Position numbers and translations under genes: made by a program. Source: Ruminococcaceae bacterium UBA1405 (GTDB lineage: Bacteria > Bacillota > Clostridia > Oscillospirales > Ruminococcaceae). Taken from it: DNA of 64,000 nucleotides. The notes beneath the pieces are model-generated. The model was not told the origin of the DNA. It searched no databases and was given only the letters and a program-made list of their open reading frames with translations. This document shows positions 57,485 to 64,000 of the stretch, piece by piece. Each line of letters begins with the position of its first letter. Within the stretch, counting starts at the first letter, position 1. Location of the stretch: contig DBQB01000024.1 in assembly GCA_002305685.1 (NCBI GenBank), positions 102,249-166,248 on the forward strand, read 5' to 3'.

Positions 57485-59020
57485 TTACAGCTCATGTTCC
57501 ACAAAGATCTGGCACAGATCGGTCATCAAATCGGAAGGGAGCATCCCATACTGGGAGAGACGTTTGGCACAGCGGTCCGCTGCCATCCCGTGCAGATAAA
57601 CCCCGCACCGGGCCGCATCCAGCCCGGAAAGCTTCTGGGCGGCAAAGGAACCGATCATCCCCGCCAGCACATCTCCGCTGCCGGCCTTGGCCAACCCCGC
57701 ATTGCCGGTGGAATTGATATAGCTGGTTTTGCCGTCGGTCACAATGGTGGCAGGTCCTTTCAGGACCAGGATCACCCCATATTTTTCCGCAAAGGAAACC
57801 GCTGTCTCAAACCGGTTGCCCTGGATGTCGCTCAGACGCTTGCCGCTGAGGCGGGACATCTCCACAGCGTGGGGGGTGAGGATAATGGTCCCTTTCTTTT
57901 CCAGCAGCACCTCAGGGTTGGAGGCAAGCACATTTAACCCGTCGGCATCGATGATCAGCGGACACTCCACGCCGCGGATCAGGGAGAATACCAGTTCCCG
58001 GGTATCCTCCGATTTGCCCAATCCGCATCCCACCAGCACAGCGGTGCAGCGTTTGGCCCGCTCCAACAGCTCCGGGATGTTGGAGGGATCGATTTGGTGT
58101 TCCCCGTTTTCCTTCAAAAGCATGGTGGTAGCCTCCGGCAGCACCGGAGTCACATCCCGAATCACCGGTTCGGGGGAAGCCAGCGTCACATATCCCGCGC
58201 CGCAGCGAAGGGCGGAGGTGGTGGAAAGGATGGCGGCGCCGGTAAATCCCAGGCTTCCGCTGATGTTGAGAAATTTTCCGTAGGTGCCTTTGTGGGAGTT
58301 GGGAACCCGTTGCGGCAGACATCCGAGTACTTCCTCCTCCTCCATCACCTCGGTGGAGATGCCCACATTCTCCCGGCAATCATCCGGAATCCCGATGTTC
58401 AGTACGATGGTACGGCCGCAGTGCAGCGACGCCGGTTCCAGATAATGAGCCAGCTTCATGGAATCAAAACACAGCGTAAAATCCGCCTGGACCGCATAGG
58501 GATTGTCCGCGCAGGAATCGGCGCGGATACCGCTGGGGACGTCCAGCGAAAACACCGCACACACCGAGGAATTGATCAGCGCAAAAATTTCCTTGTGCAG
58601 CTCGTTGGGCTCCCCGGAAAAACCGGTGCCATAGATGGCGTCCACCACAATATCGGTGTTTTGGCTCAGCGCCTTCACCTGATCGGCGTGCTCCTGGTAA
58701 TCGATCACCACCGCGCCCAGATTCAGCAGTTCGTCCAGCATCGACTGTGCCTCGCTGGTCACCGGCACCCCGTCGGTGAGCACCGCAACCACCTTCACCC
58801 CGTCGTTGAACAGCTCCCGGGTGACCACAAATCCATCCCCGCCGTTGTTTCCTTTGCCGCAAAATACAATACATTTTGTATCTTGCGGATGTTTTATTAC
58901 TTTCCGGATAAACTGAGCGGCAGCTTTTCCGGCATTCTCCATCAGCTGGGGATAGCTCAGTCCATGATCCAGCGATGCAGCCTCAATCGCCTTCATCTGC
59001 TGCGTCGTGACAATTTTCAT
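57485..59020 (-). CDS. nnr: bifunctional NAD(P)H-hydrate epimerase/dehydratase
   Basis: 511 residues in two domains. Residues ~1-215 are the YjeF_N epimerase (MKIVTTQQMKAIEAAS, GKGNNGGDGFVVTREL, DAIYGTGF, SLDVPSGI). Residues ~225-505 are the ribokinase-like dehydratase with HKGTYGKFLNISGS, LIIDADGLN, ILTPHAVEMSRL and NAGLAKAGSGDVLAGMIG. It repairs damaged NADH hydrates using ADP. The ATG at 59020 is nine bases after GAGAGG; the ATG at 59029 sits on top of that site. Lies downstream of acpS, as in many Firmicutes, but with its own promoter and an acpS terminator between. Confidence 0.95.
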   Translation of the reverse strand: MKIVTTQQMKAIEAASLDHGLSYPQLMENAGKAAAQFIRKVIKHPQDTKCIVFCGKGNNGGDGFVVTRELFNDGVKVVAVLTDGVPVTSEAQSMLDELLNLGAVVIDYQEHADQVKALSQNTDIVVDAIYGTGFSGEPNELHKEIFALINSSVCAVFSLDVPSGIRADSCADNPYAVQADFTLCFDSMKLAHYLEPASLHCGRTIVLNIGIPDDCRENVGISTEVMEEEEVLGCLPQRVPNSHKGTYGKFLNISGSLGFTGAAILSTTSALRCGAGYVTLASPEPVIRDVTPVLPEATTMLLKENGEHQIDPSNIPELLERAKRCTAVLVGCGLGKSEDTRELVFSLIRGVECPLIIDADGLNVLASNPEVLLEKKGTIILTPHAVEMSRLSGKRLSDIQGNRFETAVSFAEKYGVILVLKGPATIVTDGKTSYINSTGNAGLAKAGSGDVLAGMIGSFAAQKLSGLDAARCGVYLHGMAADRCAKRLSQYGMLPSDLMTDLCQIFVEHEL

Positions 59021-59125
59021 CGCAATCATCCTCTCTCTCCGCCCTCAAAATCCCGCTGGGCGTTTTTTCGGCCTCAACCGGCCGTCTATGCGTATGGAAA
59101 AGTTCTTTTCTTTGGCTTTGGAACC

Positions 59126-59154
59126 ATTATACAGGAAAAAATCATGCCGGTCTA
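59126..59154 (-). promoter_or_regulatory. promoter of nnr
   Basis: Minus strand TAGACC (59149-59154), 17-base spacer, perfect TATAAT (59126-59131). Confidence 0.6.
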
Positions 59155-59198
59155 GGAAAGTATCAAAATTTTGTCCATTGCCGTCGAATATCCCCTCA

Positions 59199-59246
59199 TA
59201 AAAAAGAGAACAATACAGGATACCATGTTCCCCAGTATTGTTCTCC
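59199..59246 (-). terminator. terminator after acpS
   Basis: GAGAACAATAC/GTATTGTTCTC (11 bp) with an 18-base loop and TTTTTTA on the minus strand. Confidence 0.8.
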
Positions 59247-59254
59247 AAAAAATA

Positions 59255-59683
59255 TCATTTGCAGTACCATCCGGTCACCATCGCACAGGCATACTCCTTG
59301 GTATGGCTCAAGCTGACCGAAAACGCCAGCCCCCGCTCCTCAACCAACTGCCGCGCCTTCCCGGTAAAGACCAGATACGGCGCACCCAGGCTATCCCGCA
59401 GCGCCGAAACTTCATTCAGAGCAAATCCGCGTATCCCGCTGCCCAGCGCCTTGGCAAACGCCTCCTTGGCACAGAAGTTGACCGCAGCGGTGCTCACGGC
59501 GCTATGGCTGGCCAGCAGTGGTTTTCCCGAGCCTGCCCGCAGCTGCATCAGCTCCAGTTCCTGGGGAGAATATACCCGCTGTAGAAACATCCGGCGTTCC
59601 ATACTCTTAGCAATACGCCCGATCTCCACCAGATCGATGCCGGTGACAATGCCCTGAGGGATGCTCTGTAACTGTGGATTCAT
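59255..59683 (-). CDS. acpS: holo-[acyl-carrier-protein] synthase
   Basis: 142 residues. VTGIDLVEIGRIAKSM near residue 13 with the Mg-binding Asp, FCAKEAFAKALGSGIRGFALNEV near 70 with the metal Glu, and FSVSLSHTKEYACAMV near the end. It transfers phosphopantetheine from CoA to ACP. Start ATG overlaps the stop of the preceding gene as ATGA, so the two are coupled. Slightly longer than the ~120 residues of a typical AcpS because of a short N-terminal leader and the SGKPLLASHSAV insertion. Confidence 0.95.
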   Translation of the reverse strand: MNPQLQSIPQGIVTGIDLVEIGRIAKSMERRMFLQRVYSPQELELMQLRAGSGKPLLASHSAVSTAAVNFCAKEAFAKALGSGIRGFALNEVSALRDSLGAPYLVFTGKARQLVEERGLAFSVSLSHTKEYACAMVTGWYCK

Positions 59684-60234
59684 TTTTCCACCAAACCGCT
59701 TTCCATCCGATTTTTGAGAAAATCGTTGAGCAGCAGGCGAGGGATAAATACCCGGAACGCTTCCAAAATACGGGCGGTGGCGTTAAATACCACCAGCGTC
59801 TCCCCCAGCGTCTTGTGATGCACCACACAGTACCATACATGTTTGGAACTTTCACTGTCGCAGGCAATGATCCTGGTTTTATAGTTTTTGTTCTGATGTT
59901 TGGCGGGATCATAGGGTCCAATGGCCTCAAAGTCCTTGCATTTGACGGTGATCAGACGTTTGCGCTTCCGCCGCGCCATAATGCAGTCTACATCCATCTC
60001 CCCGTTGGTGACGATATACTCAAATTCTTTGTTGCGTGCGCTGGCAAGATAGTAAGCGCCATAAAATGCGCCCGCCACCAGCAGCATTCCGATACCGCCC
60101 GCTCCGATCGGGAACAGAATCAGAAAACTTAGCATCGAAATCACAATCGCCGCCAAAAACAGCCCCAATTTGATCAGCGTATCCTTACCGGTATTTTTTT
60201 TGACTACAAGATATTCGACAAAAATGTCCGCCAT
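59680..60234 (-). CDS. small two-helix membrane protein coupled to acpS
   Basis: 184 residues, not confidently recognised; it may be the DUF6106 type of protein seen beside acpS in Oscillospiraceae, but I could not check this. Two adjacent helices (~20-62: LIKLGLFLAAIVISMLSFLILFPIGAGGIGMLLVAGAFYGAYYL), then a soluble basic domain with RRKRKRLITVKCKDFEAIGPYDPAKH that looks like a PH-like fold and a C-terminal helix. AAAGGAG precedes the ATG. The ATGA overlap with acpS implies shared translation and perhaps a link with lipid or ACP metabolism at the membrane. Confidence 0.72.
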   Translation of the reverse strand: MADIFVEYLVVKKNTGKDTLIKLGLFLAAIVISMLSFLILFPIGAGGIGMLLVAGAFYGAYYLASARNKEFEYIVTNGEMDVDCIMARRKRKRLITVKCKDFEAIGPYDPAKHQNKNYKTRIIACDSESSKHVWYCVVHHKTLGETLVVFNATARILEAFRVFIPRLLLNDFLKNRMESGLVEK

Positions 60235-60300
60235 CAGTCATTGCTCCTTTCGAAATCTGGCTTCCCCGACGAATGTTGTCAGGAAACCACGTTAGATTAA

Positions 60301-60329
60301 ATTGTAACATAAACCATGACAGCTTACAA
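60301..60329 (-). promoter_or_regulatory. promoter of the acpS operon
   Basis: Minus strand TTGTAA (60324-60329), 17-base spacer, TACAAT (60301-60306). Confidence 0.65.
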
Positions 60330-60412
60330 TGGAATTTGTGTGAATTTACAAAATTATTATTCTCTTGCTTTGACCCAACCGAAATTTTTCGCATTTGGAA
60401 AAAGCCTCCAGT

Positions 60413-60418
60413 TATAAT
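60413..60418 (+). promoter_or_regulatory. possible -10 box of the surface protein gene
   Basis: A perfect TATAAT about 95 bases before the ATG. The -35 is poor (TTCGCA at 19-base spacing), so this is a weak call. Confidence 0.4.
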
Positions 60419-60513
60419 TGTACCGTTATTTCCGATACTAGGTGTGAGCAGACGGGACAGCACGGGAAGCTGAAAAAAGATGCTCAAACCATTATCAGGA
60501 GGGTTTACCCGAT

Positions 60514-61641
60514 ATGAAAAAATTGTTGGCAATCCTGCTTTCGGCAGCGGCGGTTGCAGTTTCCACCGCAATGACTGCCTTTGCACAGGAACAACTGGAC
60601 TCGCCGTCCACAAACTCCACCATTTCCAACATTGTTTTTGTCAAGGATGAGGATGTGGACATAAACGGCGGCATCCTCACCCCCGGCAAAGAATATCGTT
60701 TCCTACTGCAATATACCACCGCCACAATGGGAGAAAAGATGGACAACGCAGCGACTGACTTCACCGATGAGCAGCTCAACGGCAACAAGTTTCTGATTGA
60801 AAGCAAAATGGGCCGTAGCGCCATGGACTCCTTTAAGATCACCAAGTCCAGCGGTAAATATTACCTGGTTGCAGAGCCCAAAGCTGGTTATCCCACCAAA
60901 CAGACCGATGTGGAATACAAAATCCGTCTGGTAAATACCAAGAACGGCGATGTGCTGCATGAAAAGACCCTGGCCTTCAAGGTTGGATACAAAACCATTT
61001 CCGACGACGAACTGTACGCTGCCTCGGTGGAGGAGCCGATCTTCATCTCCAACGACGCCCCGGTCATCACCGAGGATCAGTTTGAGGAGATCAACAGCTA
61101 CACCAGCGGCAAAGCTGCCAACTTCACCAACGGTGACTGGACCATCAATGTGCGGGTCGGCGGTTTGAAGGATCAAAACCTCTATTCCACCTCTGCCGGT
61201 ATTCCGGAGATCGAGACCAAATTTGAGGAAAGCCAGTTTAAGTTCATCAACTTCCCTGCCAACCCCAAATTTGACTACACTGCTAAAATCAGTGTAGATG
61301 TCTCCAACGAGGCGGACGCCTTTGAGGACAGCTTTGTGCTGTACCGCTATAAGGACGGTGTTTTGACCCATATGCCTTCCACCTACAACCCGGACACCTC
61401 CGAGGTCACCTTCTCCACCAAGGAGATGGGCAAATTTGTTCTGACCAACGTTGCCCTGGGTAACTCCACCATCGTGGATGAGGAAGTAAACGACGCTACC
61501 GGCGGCGGAAACAACAACAATAACAACAACTCCACCACCGAACCCAACCCCGACACCGGTGCCAATGCGCCCATCAACCTGATGTTCGCTGCAGCGGCGG
61601 TTTCTCTGATGGCTGGTATTGCCGCCTCCAAGCGCCGCTAA
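60514..61641 (+). CDS. sortase-type cell-wall-anchored surface protein
   Basis: 375 residues. Signal peptide at 1-24 (MKKLLAILLSAAAVAVSTAMTAFA), an extracellular body of ~300 residues with no recognised domain, an Asn/Thr-rich linker GGGNNNNNNNSTTEP, then NPDTG at about 345-349 followed by a membrane helix (INLMFAAAAVSLMAGIAA) and SKRR, the layout of a sortase signal in which Asn replaces the usual Leu of LPxTG. AGGAGGG lies upstream of the ATG. No sortase gene is in the window. Strongest surface-display candidate here. Confidence 0.85.
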   Translation: MKKLLAILLSAAAVAVSTAMTAFAQEQLDSPSTNSTISNIVFVKDEDVDINGGILTPGKEYRFLLQYTTATMGEKMDNAATDFTDEQLNGNKFLIESKMGRSAMDSFKITKSSGKYYLVAEPKAGYPTKQTDVEYKIRLVNTKNGDVLHEKTLAFKVGYKTISDDELYAASVEEPIFISNDAPVITEDQFEEINSYTSGKAANFTNGDWTINVRVGGLKDQNLYSTSAGIPEIETKFEESQFKFINFPANPKFDYTAKISVDVSNEADAFEDSFVLYRYKDGVLTHMPSTYNPDTSEVTFSTKEMGKFVLTNVALGNSTIVDEEVNDATGGGNNNNNNNSTTEPNPDTGANAPINLMFAAAAVSLMAGIAASKRR

Positions 61642-61675
61642 TTCATCAAAAGAACCAAAGTTTTAGACAGCTACA

Positions 61676-61716
61676 GGGCCCGCTGCGAAAACACGCAGCG
61701 GGCCCCTTGTTTTTCA
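61676..61716 (+). terminator. terminator after the surface protein gene
   Basis: Perfect 12-bp stem GGGCCCGCTGCG/CGCAGCGGGCCC around AAAACA, followed by CTTGTTTTT. Confidence 0.9.
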
Positions 61717-61730
61717 TTGTGTAACTGGAA

Positions 61731-63341
61731 TTACTTCTCCAAAGCGGCCTTCACAAATTCCCGGAACAGCGGATGCGCCCGGTTGGGGCGGCTCTTAAAC
61801 TCCGGATGGTACTGAACGCCAATGAAGAAACGATTTTGCGGGATTTCCACCGCCTCCACAAGACGCCCATCGGGGGAGGTTCCGGTGATAGCCAGACCGC
61901 TCTCCTTCATCTGCTCCCGGAACATATTGTTGAATTCATAGCGGTGACGGTGCCGCTCCTGAATCTCCCCTTTCCCATAGGCGCGGGACATGATAGAATC
62001 GGGAGCAATCTTGCAGGGATACGCTCCCAGACGCATGGTGCCGCCTTTGGGGAGATTTCCGTGCTGATCCGGCATCAGATCAATGACCGGATGAGCGGTT
62101 TTGGGGGCAAACTCGCTGGAATCGGCGTCAGATAGCCCCATCACATGGCGGGCATACTCAATCACCGCCACCTGCATTCCCAGGCAGATGCCCAGGAAAG
62201 GAACGTTGTGCTCCCGGGCATAGCGGGTAGCGGCAATCTTTCCGGCGATTCCTCTGTCTCCAAATCCGCCTGGAACCAAGATGCCGTCGGCGCTCCCCAG
62301 AAGCTCCTGGGCGGTCTCGTCGGTCACCTGCTCGGCGTCAATCCAATCAATCTCCACCTTGGCGCTGTTTTCATATCCGGCATGGTGCAGCGCTTCCGCC
62401 ACCGAGAGGTAGGCGTCATGGAGTTTTACATATTTTCCCACCAGCGCAATCTTGACCTGATGATCTTGCTTGGCAATACGCCCCAGCATCTCCTTCCACT
62501 CGGTCAGATCGCAGGGAGGCAGCTGCAAATTCAGTTCCCGGCAGACAATATCGGAAAAATGATGCTGCTCCAGCATCAGCGGCGCCTCATACAGCACCGG
62601 CAGGGTGATGTTCTCAATCACACAGTCGGGTTTGACGTTGCAGAACATGGCAATCTTATCCAAAATGGAGCGTTCCACCGGCTCATCCACCCTGGTAACG
62701 ATGATATCCGGATTGATGCCGATGGAGCGCAGCTCCTTGACCGAGTGCTGGGTCGGCTTGGATTTGTGCTCCCCGGAGCTTTTGATGTAGGGAACCAGGG
62801 TGACATGGATAAAGATGCAGTTGTCCCGGCCTACCTCCAAAGACACCTGCCGGATGGCTTCCAGAAACGGCTGGCTCTCGATATCGCCGGTGGTACCGCC
62901 GATCTCGGTGATAACCACATCAGCATCCGATTTGCTGCCCACCGAATAGATGAAATTTTTGATTTCGTTGGTCACATGGGGGATCACCTGTACTGTTTGT
63001 CCCAGATATTCCCCGTTGCGCTCCTTGGTGAGCACATTCCAGTATACCTTTCCGGTGGTCAGGTTGGAAAATTTGTTGAGATCCTCATCGATGAAACGCT
63101 CATAGTGTCCCAGATCCAGATCGGTCTCGGCGCCATCCTCGGTGACAAACACCTCTCCGTGTTGGTAGGGGGACATGGTGCCGGGGTCCACATTGATGTA
63201 AGGGTCCAGCTTCTGTGCGGCAACCTTCAGCCCCCGCATCTTCAGCAGACGCCCCAACGATGCAGCGGTGATGCCTTTTCCCAAACCGGACACCACTCCG
63301 CCGGTGACAAAAATATACTTGCAGTGCTGTACGTTTCTCAT
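61731..63341 (-). CDS. pyrG: CTP synthase
   Basis: 536 residues, normal length. Synthetase domain (~1-270) with KYIFVTGGVVSGLGKGITAASLGRLL, LDPYINVDPGTMSPYQHGEVFV and EIGGTTGDIES; glutaminase domain (~285-535) with LVPGGFGDRGIAGKI, FLGICLGMQVAVIEYAR (nucleophile Cys) and GVQYHPEFKSRP. It aminates UTP to CTP using glutamine. Start at ATG 63341 with GAGGTAAGG. No clear promoter between it and dapF upstream, so the two may share a transcript. Confidence 0.97.
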   Translation of the reverse strand: MRNVQHCKYIFVTGGVVSGLGKGITAASLGRLLKMRGLKVAAQKLDPYINVDPGTMSPYQHGEVFVTEDGAETDLDLGHYERFIDEDLNKFSNLTTGKVYWNVLTKERNGEYLGQTVQVIPHVTNEIKNFIYSVGSKSDADVVITEIGGTTGDIESQPFLEAIRQVSLEVGRDNCIFIHVTLVPYIKSSGEHKSKPTQHSVKELRSIGINPDIIVTRVDEPVERSILDKIAMFCNVKPDCVIENITLPVLYEAPLMLEQHHFSDIVCRELNLQLPPCDLTEWKEMLGRIAKQDHQVKIALVGKYVKLHDAYLSVAEALHHAGYENSAKVEIDWIDAEQVTDETAQELLGSADGILVPGGFGDRGIAGKIAATRYAREHNVPFLGICLGMQVAVIEYARHVMGLSDADSSEFAPKTAHPVIDLMPDQHGNLPKGGTMRLGAYPCKIAPDSIMSRAYGKGEIQERHRHRYEFNNMFREQMKESGLAITGTSPDGRLVEAVEIPQNRFFIGVQYHPEFKSRPNRAHPLFREFVKAALEK

Positions 63342-63396
63342 ACCTTACCTCGTTCCCCCGCAGAATATCCCGCGGCTTTTGCATTTCATTATCCCA

Positions 63397-63423
63397 ACCG
63401 CCCGGCCTACCGGCCGGGCGGTT
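63397..63423 (-). repeat. GC-rich hairpin between dapF and pyrG
   Basis: ACCGCCCGGCC/GGCCGGGCGGT around a short loop, with no T-run on the minus strand. Either a weak terminator or an mRNA hairpin that lowers pyrG read-through. Confidence 0.5.
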
Positions 63424-63439
63424 CTGTCAAAGCAGCGTG

Positions 63440-64000
63440 TTAAAATTCCACAACGCCCTCATATACCGTCTCGGCATTTCCGGTGAGATACACCGTCTCT
63501 CCGGTATATCTGACCTTCAGCTCTCCACCGGGAAGCAGTACGGTGATCTCTTTATCCTTTTGGCAGTAACCGTTTTCCACCGCTGCCACCACCGCCGCGC
63601 AGGCACCGGTGCCGCAGGCCCAGGTTTCCCCACTGCCCCGCTCCCAGACCCGCATACGGATCTTGCGCGGATCGATGATCTCCACAAACTCCACATTCAC
63701 CCGCTCCGGGAAGATGGGGTCCCGCTCGATGGCTTCTCCCAACGGCCGGATTTCCATGCCGTCCACATGATGGAAGAACAGGACACAGTGAGGATTGCCC
63801 ATCGAGACGCAGGTAATTTTTCGCCGGGCGCCTCCCACCATCACCGTCTCGCCAATTACCGCTTTTCCGGACAGTTTCACCGGAATCTGGGAAGGATGAA
63901 GAACGGGCGCCCCCATATCCACACAGGCTTCCTTGATCTCACCGTTGCGCCACAGCAGCTCCACCGTGCGAACGCCGCTGACCGTCTCGATACGCATCAC
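63440..64000 (-). CDS. dapF: diaminopimelate epimerase, partial (N-terminus outside window)
   Basis: 186 residues run to the window edge; the usual length is ~275, so about the first 90 residues, with the first catalytic Cys, are missing. Visible parts: VSMGNPHCVLFFHHVDG, ERVNVEFVEIIDPRKIRMRVWERGSGETWACGTGACAAVVAA with the second catalytic Cys, and LTGNAETVYEG at the end. It interconverts LL- and meso-DAP after DapL. The ATG near 64000 is internal to the gene, not the start. Confidence 0.95.
   Translation of the reverse strand: MMRIETVSGVRTVELLWRNGEIKEACVDMGAPVLHPSQIPVKLSGKAVIGETVMVGGARRKITCVSMGNPHCVLFFHHVDGMEIRPLGEAIERDPIFPERVNVEFVEIIDPRKIRMRVWERGSGETWACGTGACAAVVAAVENGYCQKDKEITVLLPGGELKVRYTGETVYLTGNAETVYEGVVEF

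Noticed and set aside
60380..60500. c-di-GMP-I (GEMM) riboswitch before the NPDTG surface protein gene, suggested by AAAGCCTCC
   Set aside because: Only this short string fits; the GNRA-loop stem, the CACGCACAGGGC start and the GGTAGGTAGCGGGG receptor are absent.

Overview
The window reads as a chromosomal segment of an anaerobic, endospore-forming, Gram-positive member of the Clostridia, most like the Oscillospiraceae/Ruminococcaceae. Support: GGAGG-type ribosome binding sites before nearly every gene, sigma-A promoters with 17-bp spacers, a spoIIID gene, LL-diaminopimelate aminotransferase (DapL) with DapF, a membrane pyrophosphatase together with a PPi-type phosphofructokinase, a YesM-type sensor kinase and a Firmicutes-type capsule regulatory module. 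Base composition is moderately GC-rich. No genus is claimed. No phage, transposase or CRISPR array was seen; the whole window looks like core or capsule-type accessory chromosome.

Layout. 1-7735: hexuronate (galacturonate/glucuronate) catabolism. A leftward operon uxaB-uxaA-eda-kdgK diverges from a LacI-type regulator and uxaC; each of the two divergent promoters carries a TGTAAG-NN-CTTACA-like operator just after its -10 box. 7873-13138: phosphodiesterase, PepV-like dipeptidase, CorC/HlyC membrane protein, GNAT and Gfo/Idh/MocA oxidoreductase. 13499-18849: proBA, an anchored protein of unknown function and a membrane pyrophosphatase. 19229-20845: tRNA-Pro(GGG) and an M20 peptidase.

20957-34886: a 14-gene leftward capsule/exopolysaccharide locus. 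The promoter-proximal module (Wzz-like chain-length protein, BY-kinase, PHP-type phosphatase, an unknown secreted protein, LCP ligase) is closed by a terminator hairpin. The assembly module then follows: three GT4 glycosyltransferases, PssD/PssE pair, pyruvyl transferase, Wzy-like polymerase, GT11 fucosyltransferase and Wzx flippase. No priming sugar-phosphate transferase is present. 35431-38809: spoIIID, a DUF1015 protein, a GNAT and an esterase.

38996-44869: an XRE regulator divergent from a secreted repeat protein with a poly-Asp tract, a fucose/arabinose isomerase-family protein, PPi-type phosphofructokinase and a DUF378 protein. 45196-52787: two tandem M20 amidohydrolases, a strongly folded 140-nt RNA candidate ending in U6, a large (alpha/alpha)6 glycosidase, an AAC(6')-like acetyltransferase and a lipoprotein. 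52977-64000: dapL, sensor kinase, M42 aminopeptidase, nnr, acpS with a small membrane protein, an NPDTG-anchored surface protein, pyrG and a partial dapF.

The genes suggest a gut-type fermenter that takes hexuronates into the KDPG pathway, saves energy through pyrophosphate, makes lysine/peptidoglycan DAP by the aminotransferase route and wears a capsule that may carry fucose and pyruvate. The least explained items are the structured RNA at 47693-47832, the unknown secreted protein inside the capsule module, the divergent pyrophosphatase motifs and the repeat-rich surface protein.
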